Shown here piece by piece: positions 52,526 to 61,339 of a stretch of 64,000 nucleotides of DNA. This DNA comes from Thermoplasmatales archaeon BRNA1 (GTDB lineage: Archaea; Thermoplasmatota; Thermoplasmata; Methanomassiliicoccales; Methanomethylophilaceae). The position numbers were made by a program, and so were the translations under genes. Positions within the stretch are counted from its first letter, which is position 1. Each line of letters starts with the position of its first letter. The stretch lies in contig CP002916.1 of assembly GCA_000350305.1 (NCBI GenBank), positions 868,001-932,000 of the forward strand, given 5' to 3'. The notes beneath the pieces were generated by a model, which was not told where the DNA came from, did not search any database, and saw only the letters and a list, made by a program, of their open reading frames with translations.

Positions 52526-53875
52526 ATGGAAGGAGACGACCCGCTCGGAGGAAGGAACCCGTTCGCATTGGCGAGAATAGTCCGCAGCGGCAACGCTCCC
52601 TGTCCCGTCTGTGGGAGGAAATGCTCCGTTGAGGCCTCCGTGAGGAACGAGGAGCTCATCGTATCGGCACTCTGCGGGGAGTGCGGGAAGACCCATCCCC
52701 TCAGGCCCTCCGTTGGGGAGGACGGCGACCTGCACCTGTTCTCCGGGGATTCCGAGTACCTGCCCACATGGGCGGAGCACAGGGAACCCGCCGGGGACGA
52801 GAAGGGCAACTGCGGCATCGAGGAGACCATAATACCCGAATTGGTTAGGACCGGGAGGCGTTACGCGGCCGTACAGAGGGGGAAGGCCCTCGCCAAGAGG
52901 TACGCCTCGCACATAGGCGGGGACGGATGGCCGGATGCGGTCAGGCTCTGCCTCGAGCAGGTGGCCGAGACCGCCTTCACCATGATCGAGGCGGGCTCCG
53001 TCTCCGATGGGATAGCCCTCTTCGAGAAATACCTCCCCGTGGCGGATTCCGATTCCACATCCGTACGCATAAACTTCCATAATTCACTTGCTCTGGCACA
53101 TCTATCGGACGGCAACATCGCCGACTCCGTGAAAGACATACGTTCCCTGACCGAGGAACTCGCCGCCGCGAAGAAGGACGGCACCGTCCCCGGCGGGGAT
53201 CCCCTCGTCGCCGCCAGGACCGACGAGACCCTGGGCACCCTGCTGACCGCCAAGCGCGACTGGAAGGGAGCCATGCGTGCATACAGGGCCGCCGTCGACG
53301 AATGCCTCTCCATGGAACCCGCGGATGACGTCCTCCGTTTCATGTGCCGCGTATCCGAGGAGTTCGCCTCCGCCGCATCCCAGGGACAGGCGGAGAAGAA
53401 GGGCACCGAAGCGGTCAAGAACGCCGTCAAGGTCTGCCAATCCCGCAAGGATGATTTCCCCGGCGCCTACGCGGAATCCCTCCTCCAGAGGGCGAGATAT
53501 CTCAACTCCATTGATGCGAAGGACCCCCGCATGAGGGACTCCATGGACGAGGCCATCTCCATTCTCTCCGATCCCGATGAGCACGGGAGGTACGCGCCCC
53601 AGCTGATCCTCGCGTACTACTACCGTTCCGCTTCCAGTACCTCGAGGGACAGTCTCGACGTGGAGGACCTGGGCAGGGCCTACTCCATCCTCAGGGACAA
53701 CCTCATATCCGGCTCCCTCCCCGAGGGGGTCATGGGTGCGGTCTCCGCGGTGTACGTGCAGTACCTGGACCTCTTCGACCCCGAACGCTCGGCGGCGGTC
53801 AGGAGGGAGCTCGCGGGATTGGGATTCGTCTTCCCCACACCGCCCGAGGTCAAGTCCGAAAAACGTTCGGAATGA
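52526..53875 (+). CDS. Zinc-ribbon plus TPR-like protein
   Basis: 449 residues. N-terminal ribbon with CPVCGRKC (about residue 26) and LCGECGKTH (about residue 50), followed by helical repeats resembling TPRs (RDWKGAMRAYRAAVDECLS). No membrane segment. The ATG is about 28 bases past TATTTA-like bases at 52494-52502; divergent with the TPR gene at 52460. It precedes the ATPase/DUF4435 pair by 69 bases on the same strand and could belong to it, but such a partner is not known for PARIS. Confidence 0.72.
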   Translation: MEGDDPLGGRNPFALARIVRSGNAPCPVCGRKCSVEASVRNEELIVSALCGECGKTHPLRPSVGEDGDLHLFSGDSEYLPTWAEHREPAGDEKGNCGIEETIIPELVRTGRRYAAVQRGKALAKRYASHIGGDGWPDAVRLCLEQVAETAFTMIEAGSVSDGIALFEKYLPVADSDSTSVRINFHNSLALAHLSDGNIADSVKDIRSLTEELAAAKKDGTVPGGDPLVAARTDETLGTLLTAKRDWKGAMRAYRAAVDECLSMEPADDVLRFMCRVSEEFASAASQGQAEKKGTEAVKNAVKVCQSRKDDFPGAYAESLLQRARYLNSIDAKDPRMRDSMDEAISILSDPDEHGRYAPQLILAYYYRSASSTSRDSLDVEDLGRAYSILRDNLISGSLPEGVMGAVSAVYVQYLDLFDPERSAAVRRELAGLGFVFPTPPEVKSEKRSE

Positions 53876-53943
53876 GACCCCGTGTCGCATATGCGACGGA
53901 TTTCCTTTATACTTTGGAGGCGATTCCTCCCCAGAGGGTTCAA

Positions 53944-54987
53944 ATGAGGCTTTCCAAGATCGAGGTTTTCGGGCTTTTCAACGAATACGACTACGAGATC
54001 CAGCTGTGCGACTCCTACGTCACATACATCCATTCGCAGAACGGAATGGGCAAGTCCACCGTCCTGAAGCTCGTATGCAGCGTCCTCAAGGGGAACCTGG
54101 AATTCGTCCGTACCACCAACTTCGAGAGGATGGACCTCACCTTCGACGACGGCTCCTTCCTGTTCGTGGAGAACCGCAACCAGGAGCTCAACGTCCAGAT
54201 CTCACGCAACAACGTCGAGGAGGAGATCGGCATCAACGAGCTCCAGTCGCTCCTGAGGTGCGTGTACATCGGCCCCGAGAGGGCGTACATCTACGACAGC
54301 GAGAACCACCTCGTCCCCTCCCTCATGATCTACATGAACGAACTCTCCCAGAACATCAGGAAGGCCAAGGCCGACACCGTCCTCCATGACGTGGAGGACG
54401 ACGGAAAGGAGAGGACCGATGCGGAGCTCGACCAGTGGTTCCGCGACCTGGAGGCCAAGCTGTCCTACATCGACCAGGCCGGATTCTATCCCGAGATCCC
54501 CTCCGGATACCGCTTCCCTCCCAGCAGGTACGAGATCTCCCAGTACCGCGAGGACTACCGCAGGCTCGCCCTCCAGCTCCAGAAGTACTGCGATGAATAC
54601 TACCGCTTCGCCGAGAACATCGTGGTGTTCAAGGACATCATCAACACCGTCTACATCAACAAGACCGTCACCCTCAACGACGCCGGCTTCTTCGAGGCCA
54701 AGATGGACAGGAGCGGCACCGTCGTCCCCCTGTCCGTGTTCTCCTCCGGCGAGAAGCAGATGCTGATCATCTTCTACATCCTCCTCTTCAGGACCGAGCC
54801 TGGGTCCCTGGTCGTCATCGACGAGCCCGAGGTCTCCCTCCACGTCTCCTGGCAGCAACAGATGGGCAAGTTCCTGTCCGACGTCTCGAGGCTCAGGGAC
54901 CTGAGGATGCTCGTGACCACCCACTCCCCCTCCGTCATCCACGACGACTGGGACCACGCGGTCGAGCTCATCAACGGAAGGGAATGA
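53944..54987 (+). CDS. OLD/RecF-type AAA ATPase of a PARIS-like system (AriA-like)
   Basis: 347 residues, ABC-type ATPase: Walker A QNGMGKST (residues 32-39), signature SSGEKQMLIIFY, Walker B LVVIDEPEVSLHVSW and H-loop VTTHSPSVI. The shortened coiled-coil middle matches single-unit phage-defence ATPases rather than SMC or Rad50. The next gene, ten bases downstream, is a DUF4435 (TOPRIM-like) protein; this gene order is that of PARIS, where AriA senses phage anti-restriction proteins and activates AriB. The system's trigger here is unknown. Confidence 0.82.
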   Translation: MRLSKIEVFGLFNEYDYEIQLCDSYVTYIHSQNGMGKSTVLKLVCSVLKGNLEFVRTTNFERMDLTFDDGSFLFVENRNQELNVQISRNNVEEEIGINELQSLLRCVYIGPERAYIYDSENHLVPSLMIYMNELSQNIRKAKADTVLHDVEDDGKERTDAELDQWFRDLEAKLSYIDQAGFYPEIPSGYRFPPSRYEISQYREDYRRLALQLQKYCDEYYRFAENIVVFKDIINTVYINKTVTLNDAGFFEAKMDRSGTVVPLSVFSSGEKQMLIIFYILLFRTEPGSLVVIDEPEVSLHVSWQQQMGKFLSDVSRLRDLRMLVTTHSPSVIHDDWDHAVELINGRE

Positions 54988-54997
54988 AGGTTTTCAG

Positions 54998-55858
54998 ATG
55001 CTGAGAGACCTATCGGCTTCGGACGTCGCGAACGAGATCTCCATGTTGAGGGGGTCCTTCAAAGGGACCTTCCTTATCGTCGAGGGGGTTACCGACTGCC
55101 GCCTCTACCAGAAGTTCGTGGAGGACGGCGTCAACATAATCATCGCGCATTCCAAGGACAACGTGAGGCGCTCCGTTGCGGAGTGCCAGAAGCGCGGCGA
55201 CCGCAGGATCGTCGGCATTGTGGACAAGGACATCGACGGCATGCTCGGGAAGAAGAGGCAGCCCCCGGTCTTCGAGACCGACCTCCACGACATGGAGTCC
55301 ATGATCATGTGCTCCCGCGCCCTGGACGACGTCCTGGCGGAATACGGGAACAGAGAGGATGTGGAGGCCTTCGAGAAGGCCCACGGCAGCATCAGGGATG
55401 CCGTCGCCAGGGCCGCTTCGGCCGTCGGCGCGCTCATGTACATCTCATACCGCAGGGGGATGAACCTCAGCTTCAAGGACCTGGACCACGAGTATTTCGT
55501 GAACAGGAGGACCCTCGAGGCGGACATCCCAAAGATGGTCACCCTCGTCTACTCCCAATCCATGGGCCAGATGTATCCCAAGGCGGCCATAGTGGATCAG
55601 ATACGTTCCATGCTGAAGGACCTGGACAGCCCCTGGGACGCGGTGAGGGGCCACGATGCAGTCGATATCCTGGCCATCGGCCTGAGGAACTCCTTCGGTT
55701 CGTACAACGCGAACCGCATCAGGGAGGGCGAGCTGGGAGGCGCACTGAGGCTGGCCTACAGTCTCCAGTACTTCAAGAAGAGCGAGCTGTACGCATCCTC
55801 GGACGCGTACGCCCGCGAGAAGTCCATCGGGCTCTGGATCAGCCGTCGAGTTCCCTGA
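54998..55858 (+). CDS. DUF4435 TOPRIM-like effector of a PARIS-like system (AriB-like)
   Basis: 286 residues. TOPRIM-type acidic residues: Glu29 in FLIVEGVTDCRLYQKF and Asp76/Asp78 in VGIVDKDIDGM. A helical C-terminal half follows. In PARIS the DUF4435 protein is the toxic nuclease released by the ATPase and cuts tRNA. Both catalytic motifs look intact, so the system is likely functional. The last 20 bases overlap the convergent xseB gene. ATG at 54998 follows a short GGAATGAAGG region. Confidence 0.82.
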   Translation: MLRDLSASDVANEISMLRGSFKGTFLIVEGVTDCRLYQKFVEDGVNIIIAHSKDNVRRSVAECQKRGDRRIVGIVDKDIDGMLGKKRQPPVFETDLHDMESMIMCSRALDDVLAEYGNREDVEAFEKAHGSIRDAVARAASAVGALMYISYRRGMNLSFKDLDHEYFVNRRTLEADIPKMVTLVYSQSMGQMYPKAAIVDQIRSMLKDLDSPWDAVRGHDAVDILAIGLRNSFGSYNANRIREGELGGALRLAYSLQYFKKSELYASSDAYAREKSIGLWISRRVP

Positions 55859-56090
55859 AGTCCTCGCGCCTGTCGCCGTTCGCGGTGCTGATGATCTTCT
55901 GCACCTTGCGGTCGGCCTCGTCGAGTATGGCGCGGCAGTGCTCCCTGATGGCCACCGCCCTCTCGTAGACCTCGAGGCTCTTGTCGAGGTCCAGGGTTCC
56001 GCTCTCGAGCTGCTCTACAAGCTCGGAAAGGACCTTCATGGACTCCTCGAAAGACATGTTCTGTACGTCGCTGTTCTTCTCTTCGCTCAT
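55839..56090 (-). CDS. xseB: Exodeoxyribonuclease VII small subunit
   Basis: 83 residues: NMSFEESMKVLSELVEQLESGTLDLDKSLEVYERAVAI is split here over the typical helical hairpin that binds XseA. Overlaps the xseA stop by ATGA-type sharing (56087-56090). Exonuclease VII removes single-stranded DNA ends. Convergent overlap of 20 bases with the DUF4435 gene. Confidence 0.92.
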   Translation of the reverse strand: MSEEKNSDVQNMSFEESMKVLSELVEQLESGTLDLDKSLEVYERAVAIREHCRAILDEADRKVQKIISTANGDRREDFRELDG

Positions 56091-57418
56091 TCGAATTCCT
56101 CTTTGTCTGTAACGGCCGCCTCGGCCTTTCCGTCGCGCATGCGGATGGTTACCTTGGAGCCGACCTCGATGGACTTCACCGATGTGAGCGCCCTCCCGTC
56201 CGGTCCGGCGACGAAACTGTATCCCCTGTCGAGGACTGAATACGGGGAGAGGGCGTCCACCTTCGCGGACACCGTCTCCTCCTGTGACTGTTTTCTCCTG
56301 ATGATCCCTGTGACGGCGGGATCCATCCTCTGGAACAGGTATCCCGCGTCGGACCTCTTCGATGCGACTATCTGCCTGAGCGCGGGCTCGGGAGAGTTCT
56401 GTATGAGGACGAACCTCCTGTGCATCTCGGATACCGAACCCTCCACCGCCGCCTTGGAACGCATCTCGCAGTTGTCGAGCTCCATCCCGAGTCTCTCCAC
56501 CATCTCCCTTGCCCTGCGGGGATCCAGTTTGCCGTCGAGGAAGACGAACCTTCCCCTCATCCTCTCTGTGACGGTGGTGAGGGCCTTGTTCATGCGCACG
56601 GTGTACTGTGTAAGTTCGTCCTTGATCTCCTTGCTGTCACGGACGGCCTGCTCGGCCGCCGCGGTAGGTGTGGCAGCCCTCAGGTCCGCCGCGAAATCAG
56701 ACAGGGTGAAATCAGTCTCGTGGCCCACAGAACTGATGACTGGCACTTTTGAGTTCCTTATGGCGCGGACGACGATCTCCTCGTTGAACGGCCAAAGGTC
56801 CTCCAGGCTCCCGCCCCCTCTCCCGACGATGATGACGTCCACGTTCTGCCTGTTTAGCAGCTCGATCCCAGCGACTATCTCCTTCGCGGCGGCCTCTCCC
56901 TGGACGGCGGACGGTGCCAGCAGGATGTCCACGGGATACAGCCTCTTGGTCGTGGTGAGGATGTCGTGGATGACCGCTCCCGTGGGGGAGGTCACCACGC
57001 CGATGGTCTTGGGGTACTTCGGGATCTTGCGCTTCTTACTGCTGTCGAATAACCCCTCCGCCTCGAGTTTCTTCTTGAGCTCCTCGTACTTGAGGTACAG
57101 GTCTCCGATGCCAGAGACCTTCATCGACTCCACGATGAACTGGTACGAGCCTGTCTTCTCGTACAGGTCCACATGCCCGTAGGCCTCGATCTTCATGGCA
57201 TCGGCGGGCTGGAAATCCAGCCTCGAGCGCGCATAGCGGAACATCACGGAACTGATCGCTCCTCCGCTGTCCTTGATGGTGAAATAGCTGTGGCCTGAGG
57301 TGTAGGTCTTGAAATTGGATATCTCCCCGACCACCCATATGTCCTTGAGGAACGGCGCACCGGTGAGCAGGTCCTTCGCCCGCGCATTGAGTTCGGTTAC
57401 CGTGATCCTCTCGGCCAT
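56087..57418 (-). CDS. xseA: Exodeoxyribonuclease VII large subunit
   Basis: 443 residues. OB-fold N-terminus (IWVGEISNFKTYTSGHSYF-like segment, about residues 25-45), then the catalytic domain with GVVTSPTGAVIHDI, IIVGRGGGSLEDLWPFN and PVISSVGHETDFTL. A coiled coil of about 100 residues connects to a C-terminal strand DRGYSFVAGPDGR. Common in bacteria, found in some archaea, probably by transfer. ATG at 57418. Confidence 0.95.
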   Translation of the reverse strand: MAERITVTELNARAKDLLTGAPFLKDIWVVGEISNFKTYTSGHSYFTIKDSGGAISSVMFRYARSRLDFQPADAMKIEAYGHVDLYEKTGSYQFIVESMKVSGIGDLYLKYEELKKKLEAEGLFDSSKKRKIPKYPKTIGVVTSPTGAVIHDILTTTKRLYPVDILLAPSAVQGEAAAKEIVAGIELLNRQNVDVIIVGRGGGSLEDLWPFNEEIVVRAIRNSKVPVISSVGHETDFTLSDFAADLRAATPTAAAEQAVRDSKEIKDELTQYTVRMNKALTTVTERMRGRFVFLDGKLDPRRAREMVERLGMELDNCEMRSKAAVEGSVSEMHRRFVLIQNSPEPALRQIVASKRSDAGYLFQRMDPAVTGIIRRKQSQEETVSAKVDALSPYSVLDRGYSFVAGPDGRALTSVKSIEVGSKVTIRMRDGKAEAAVTDKEEFE

Positions 57419-57528
57419 GGGGAGTGATAGCCCGCGCGCGATTAAGAACTATCGTTGTTATGCGGACGGCCGGTTTTCGGGCAATATCACTGAAAACGGC
57501 TTTATCCAATCAGAATCTACGTCGGTGC

Positions 57529-57966
57529 ATGGATGCCGAAGAAGCAGCGAAATACGTAAGCGAGGACGCCAGACCCTACATGGACAACATCGTCGGGATG
57601 CTGAACGCCCCGTTCTTCGCCCTCAACGGCATGAAACCGGTGAGCATCTCCCTCGACAGGGTGGAGATATCCATGGACGTCAAGCCCCGTGACCGCAACT
57701 CCAACGGTTTCTGGCACGGCGGGACCACCTACGGGGTTCTTGACCATGCCTTCGCAATCCTCACTAACATCCGCGGCCATGCCGTAGGCCAGAACTCCAA
57801 CCTCAATTTCTACCGTCCCGGCAGGGGAGACACCGTCAGGGCGGTCGCCACCGTCGTTAATGAGAGCGGCTCCCTCGCATACTGCTGCCTGTAGGCCTAT
57901 GACGGGGAGAAGCTCATCGCATCCGGGGTCTCCACCGCGTTCAAGCTGAAGGAGGTGGCGAGATGA
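57529..57966 (+). CDS. PaaI-type hotdog thioesterase with in-frame TAG (Pyl candidate)
   Basis: A 145-residue hotdog-fold thioesterase read through TAG at 57892-57894 (codon 122). Before it: MDAEEAAKYVSEDA, NGFWHGGTTYGVLDHAFAI (the catalytic HGG loop) and RAVATVVNESGSLAYCCL. After it: AYDGEKLIASGVSTAFKL, the conserved last beta strand, then KEVAR and TGA. The TGA overlaps the next start (ATGA at 57963), as expected if the read-through product is the real one. ATG at 57529 is 26 bases past a TTTATC block. Either a pyrrolysine-containing protein or a recent nonsense mutation. Confidence 0.75.
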
Positions 57967-58427
57967 GCAGGTACTGCCCCAACTGCGGAGCGGTGGTGCC
58001 GGAGAACTCCCTCAACTGCCCCCAATGCTACACGGACATCCCCCGCGGAGGCTACGTCAACGAACGCGACCACATGCGCGAACACAGGACCAAGGAGGAC
58101 TTCGTCAGTCAGATCGAGAAGAGGCACAAGAAGAGAAGTCTGGCACTTCTGCTGGCGATCATCCCGGCGTTCTTCGGGATCCTCGGCCTCGGTCAGATCT
58201 ACCTCGACAGAAGGTACGCGAGAGGCTACATGTACCTGGCCACGGGACTGCTGTTCTTCCTGTCTGCCGTAGGCCTGTTCGTGCTCGGAAGCGGTCACGA
58301 ATGGGCGACCGTAATCCTGTTCATCCCGATCTTCATCTCGATGTTCCTGTACTTCCTCACGGCCGTGGCATCCGTAGCGGAGACCTGGCTGGGTTCCTTC
58401 AGGGTCTTCGGGCTGAGGTACAGCTGA
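57963..58427 (+). CDS. Zinc-ribbon membrane protein (TM2-like)
   Basis: 154 residues. N-terminal double-CxxC ribbon (YCPNCGAVV, NCPQCYTD), a basic linker, then hydrophobic helices from about residue 60 (LALLLAIIPAFFGILGLGQI) with the TM2-type GLGQIYLDRRYARGY turn, and two more helices. Function unknown. Overlaps the thioesterase stop by ATGA. Confidence 0.8.
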   Translation: MSRYCPNCGAVVPENSLNCPQCYTDIPRGGYVNERDHMREHRTKEDFVSQIEKRHKKRSLALLLAIIPAFFGILGLGQIYLDRRYARGYMYLATGLLFFLSAVGLFVLGSGHEWATVILFIPIFISMFLYFLTAVASVAETWLGSFRVFGLRYS

Positions 58428-58985
58428 TCAGTACCTGCCGCGCTCGTGCAGGCCTATCATCAGCATCGATGCCATCTGTGCCAGTTCCAGCGCTCCTCTC
58501 CCCTTCCCCACGTTGGCGGGGTCCTGGCGGCGGAAGGTCTTGCGGTAGGCCTTGACGATTGTGTCCGGCTCGTCCTCGGGGTACTTGCACTTGTAGCTGA
58601 TGGGCTGGCGGGTCATGATGGACGGGAGGATGTGGGCCTCCAGGGTGACGTCCCACGGGGCGTTGATCAGGTACTTGTTGAACTGCTGGCGGATGTCGTA
58701 GCTGGTGACATATCCGCCTCTGATGATGTCCTTGAACTCCCTGACCATCCGGTCAATCGGGATGCCGTCGTACAGCTCGGAGACGTTGAATCCCTTGGAC
58801 TCGGCATAATCCAGCTTCGCCTTCCCGATGTACTTCGGCTCCAGACCGACGGTCGCGTGGTATACGGACTCGAAGTCTCCCGCGTCGAGGTCCACCTTGC
58901 AGACGCCGATGGAGAGGATCTCGTCGTAGGGGTGCCCGTCCGCACCGTCGCTTATGCTCTCGACGACGAAGATGGGGTCGGACAT
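58428..58985 (-). CDS. Hypothetical protein, possible degenerate DEDD exonuclease fold
   Basis: 185 residues. The start MSDPIFVVESISDGADGHPYDE followed by ILSIGVCKVDLD resembles the first two strands of DnaQ/RNase T-type exonucleases, but the Asp-x-Glu pair is not in place, so nuclease activity is doubtful. The C-terminal half is helical (AYRKTFRRQDPANVGKG). Convergent with the TM2-like gene, one base apart, and directly followed on the minus strand by the start of nothing obvious; the Hdr-like gene ends two bases away. Confidence 0.55.
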   Translation of the reverse strand: MSDPIFVVESISDGADGHPYDEILSIGVCKVDLDAGDFESVYHATVGLEPKYIGKAKLDYAESKGFNVSELYDGIPIDRMVREFKDIIRGGYVTSYDIRQQFNKYLINAPWDVTLEAHILPSIMTRQPISYKCKYPEDEPDTIVKAYRKTFRRQDPANVGKGRGALELAQMASMLMIGLHERGRY

Positions 58986-58986
58986 G

Positions 58987-59985
58987 TCACTTCCTCCTCC
59001 CCGGGATCGCTTTCAGCCCGATCTTATGGAACCTCTGGGTGCTGCTGTCGCCCGCGGCTAGGCACACCAGTTCGGAGATGTGGAGCACCGGGATGCCGTC
59101 GGGATACCCGTCGTAGAACAGCATGCAGTTGGGGCAGCAGAGGATGATCGCGTCCGCTCCCCTGCACTCCTCCTCCCTCTCCCTCATCAGGGCTTCGTTC
59201 ACTCCCGGGATCTTCTTGCCGCAGCATCCGCGGGTGTTCTCCATGACTGTAGCCCCGGTGGCCTCCACCACCTCCCTGATGCTCCTGTAGCTCTTTTCGG
59301 CGGAGCATCCGGGCTCGATGGCCACCCTCATGTCCACCCCTGGGAGCTGCCTGATCCTGTCGGTGAAATGTGCCAGATAATCGGAGATATGGGGGAAGAA
59401 CACTCCCGAGCGGGCGAGTTCGTCGGAGCATCCGGAGCACAGGGTGACGGTGTCCCTTCCCTTCGCCTTCCCCCTCATCCTGAACTTGAAAGCATCCCTG
59501 TCGGCATCGGTGTACGAGCGCAGGGGGATTGGATAGGTACAGCAGGTGCTTCCCGGCAGCTCCCTGGATCCGATTCCGATGGATTCCAGCGCCCTGAACG
59601 CGGCGTACTCGACGTACGGCACCTTCCCCTTGACGATGCAGCCGGGCATGACGTAGCAGCCGTCTCCCTCGGGAACCTCCGGAAGACCCTCCGGTTCGGG
59701 GGCGTATGGCAGGACGTGGCCGCACTTCACGAAGGCATCCGGGACGGGCAGTCCGAGGGCCTCCGCCTTCATCTGCATCATGACGTCCTTGGGGTTGGTG
59801 ACCGGACAGACCTCGGTGCACTTCCCGCATCCTATGCACATCTCCACCTTCCCTTCCAGCCCCTGCATGACGCTGAACGGGTCGCATCCCCCGTTGGCGA
59901 ACGAGGGGCAGGCTTTCCTGCATGCCTTGCAGCCGATGCAGAGCTCTCTGAGACTGCTTACCTTTGCCTCGTTCCCGGGGTTCAT
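58987..59985 (-). CDS. Heterodisulfide-reductase-like Fe-S protein (HdrCB/HdrD type)
   Basis: 332 residues. Two [4Fe-4S] ferredoxin motifs at the N-terminus (CIGCKACRKACP and CIGCGKCTEVCP), followed by two CCG domains: SGSTCC-like PGSTCCTYP with CSGC, and EPGCSAEKSY, RGCCGKKIPG and CCPNCMLFYDG. This is the build of HdrD or fused HdrC-HdrB, which reduces disulfides with a special cluster held by CCG cysteines. It is shorter than true HdrD, so the substrate may not be CoM-S-S-CoB. ATG 59985 is 24 bases past a TTATTATAC box. Confidence 0.85.
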   Translation of the reverse strand: MNPGNEAKVSSLRELCIGCKACRKACPSFANGGCDPFSVMQGLEGKVEMCIGCGKCTEVCPVTNPKDVMMQMKAEALGLPVPDAFVKCGHVLPYAPEPEGLPEVPEGDGCYVMPGCIVKGKVPYVEYAAFRALESIGIGSRELPGSTCCTYPIPLRSYTDADRDAFKFRMRGKAKGRDTVTLCSGCSDELARSGVFFPHISDYLAHFTDRIRQLPGVDMRVAIEPGCSAEKSYRSIREVVEATGATVMENTRGCCGKKIPGVNEALMREREEECRGADAIILCCPNCMLFYDGYPDGIPVLHISELVCLAAGDSSTQRFHKIGLKAIPGRRK

Positions 59986-60063
59986 GCGTCGCCCAATCCC
60001 TTCGCGTATAATAACCCGTTCGGTCGCGAATAAGTAATATACCGACCCGTGCATGATGAGGAC

Positions 60064-61167
60064 ATGAGCGGTCAGGGAAACGCCACCATCGAAAGGCTGG
60101 AGCGCGAGGTCGAGGAGAAGAAGCAGCGCGTCAAGTCCGTAGAGAAGGCCATCGCGGAGAAGAGGGGCACCAACCAGGCCACCATGCTCGCGGTTTCCCT
60201 GAGGAACCTCAAGGCAGACCTTGCCAACGCAGAGGCAGCGCTCGAGGAGGCCAGGAAGAACCCCCCGGAGGACGTTCCCGAAACCCCCTCCGCCCCCCGC
60301 CAGGAGGAGAAGCTCACCATCTCCGACCTGGAGAAGCAGATCGAGAAGCAGGAGGCCACCGTCCGCAAGATCGAGGCCACCATCTCCGCCAAGAAGGGCA
60401 GCAACCAGGCCAACATGCTCGCGGTATCCCTCAAGAACGCCCGCGGCGACCTCGCCAACATGAGGGCGATGCTGGAGGATATGCTGGCGGCCGAGGCCGA
60501 GGAGGATCCCGACACCTCGTCCGTCAGGAAGGACATCGCCGACCGCAAAGTGAGGCTGAAGGAGCTCGACAGGGACTACGAGGACGAGACCGACCCCGTC
60601 AAGAGGAACAACATCGAGGTCTCCAGGCGCTTCCTGCAGATGGAAATCAACTCCCTGCTCATCAGGCTCTCCGAGGCCGAGAGGGGGATCGAGGCAGGTT
60701 CCCCCGAATCCGAGATCGAGGACCTGAAGAGGGACATCGACGGCCGCATCCGCATGATCGAACACCTCCGCGAGGAGCTCGACGCCGTCAGGAAGGAGCT
60801 CGCCATCGCCAACGCCCGCCTCGGCAAGCCCGAGGACAAGGTCATGTGCGACACCACCCGCGTCACCGTGGAGGCGGGAAGGCTCAAGGAGATGGACAAC
60901 TCCATCCGCACCCTCGGTGCCGAGAATTACGAGCTCAGGAGGCAGCTCGACGAGCTGAAGAAGGAGAGGGACGTCATGAAGCGCAACATCCGCGAGCTGA
61001 CCGTCCACTGCGACAATTCCGACAGGCAGATCATCGAGCTCCAGTCCAGGATCAGGACCCTGAACGCCGCCGCCGAGAAGGCCGCCAGGGACCGCGACGC
61101 CGCCCTTATCAAGATCGAGTCCCTGAACCTCTACATCAAGGACATGCGCCGCGCCGGGATGCGCTGA
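60064..61167 (+). CDS. Long coiled-coil protein with internal duplication
   Basis: 367 residues, almost wholly alpha-helical and charged. Two copies of an 80-residue unit: KRGTNQATMLAVSLRNLKAD (about 35-55) and KKGSNQANMLAVSLKNARGD (about 110-130), each preceded by a long heptad stretch. The rest is coiled coil. Soluble, no signal. ATG at 60064 is exactly 25.5 bases from the centre of TAATATAC (60035-60042). Unknown function, possibly a structural or SMC-like accessory protein. Confidence 0.8.
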   Translation: MSGQGNATIERLEREVEEKKQRVKSVEKAIAEKRGTNQATMLAVSLRNLKADLANAEAALEEARKNPPEDVPETPSAPRQEEKLTISDLEKQIEKQEATVRKIEATISAKKGSNQANMLAVSLKNARGDLANMRAMLEDMLAAEAEEDPDTSSVRKDIADRKVRLKELDRDYEDETDPVKRNNIEVSRRFLQMEINSLLIRLSEAERGIEAGSPESEIEDLKRDIDGRIRMIEHLREELDAVRKELAIANARLGKPEDKVMCDTTRVTVEAGRLKEMDNSIRTLGAENYELRRQLDELKKERDVMKRNIRELTVHCDNSDRQIIELQSRIRTLNAAAEKAARDRDAALIKIESLNLYIKDMRRAGMR

Positions 61168-61254
61168 TCGGGGCGTCTTTTTATCCCTTTCGGAGCGCCG
61201 CCCGAAATAACATGCGACCGTTTATATTCTCGAAGAGCGCATAGGTAACGTTGG

Positions 61255-61275
61255 TCCGGAAACCCGTTTTCCGGA
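61255..61275 (+). other. 8-bp inverted repeat in the leader of the next gene
   Basis: TCCGGAAA-CCCGT-TTTCCGGA. It lies about 30-50 bases past a TTTATATT box (61221-61228) and 65 bases before the ATG at 61340, so it would form a hairpin near the 5' end of the mRNA or serve as an operator. Confidence 0.45.
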
Positions 61276-61339
61276 TGCATGTCCCTTCCGTCGCCCGCGG
61301 GAGGATTGACACCGACAGGGCTCATACGGGAGGCACATC

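Noticed and set aside
58987-61008. 673-codon reading frame including the Hdr-like gene
   Set aside because: Only the last 332 residues have Fe-S motifs. The N-terminal part is antisense to the coiled-coil gene at 60064 and runs through its promoter.
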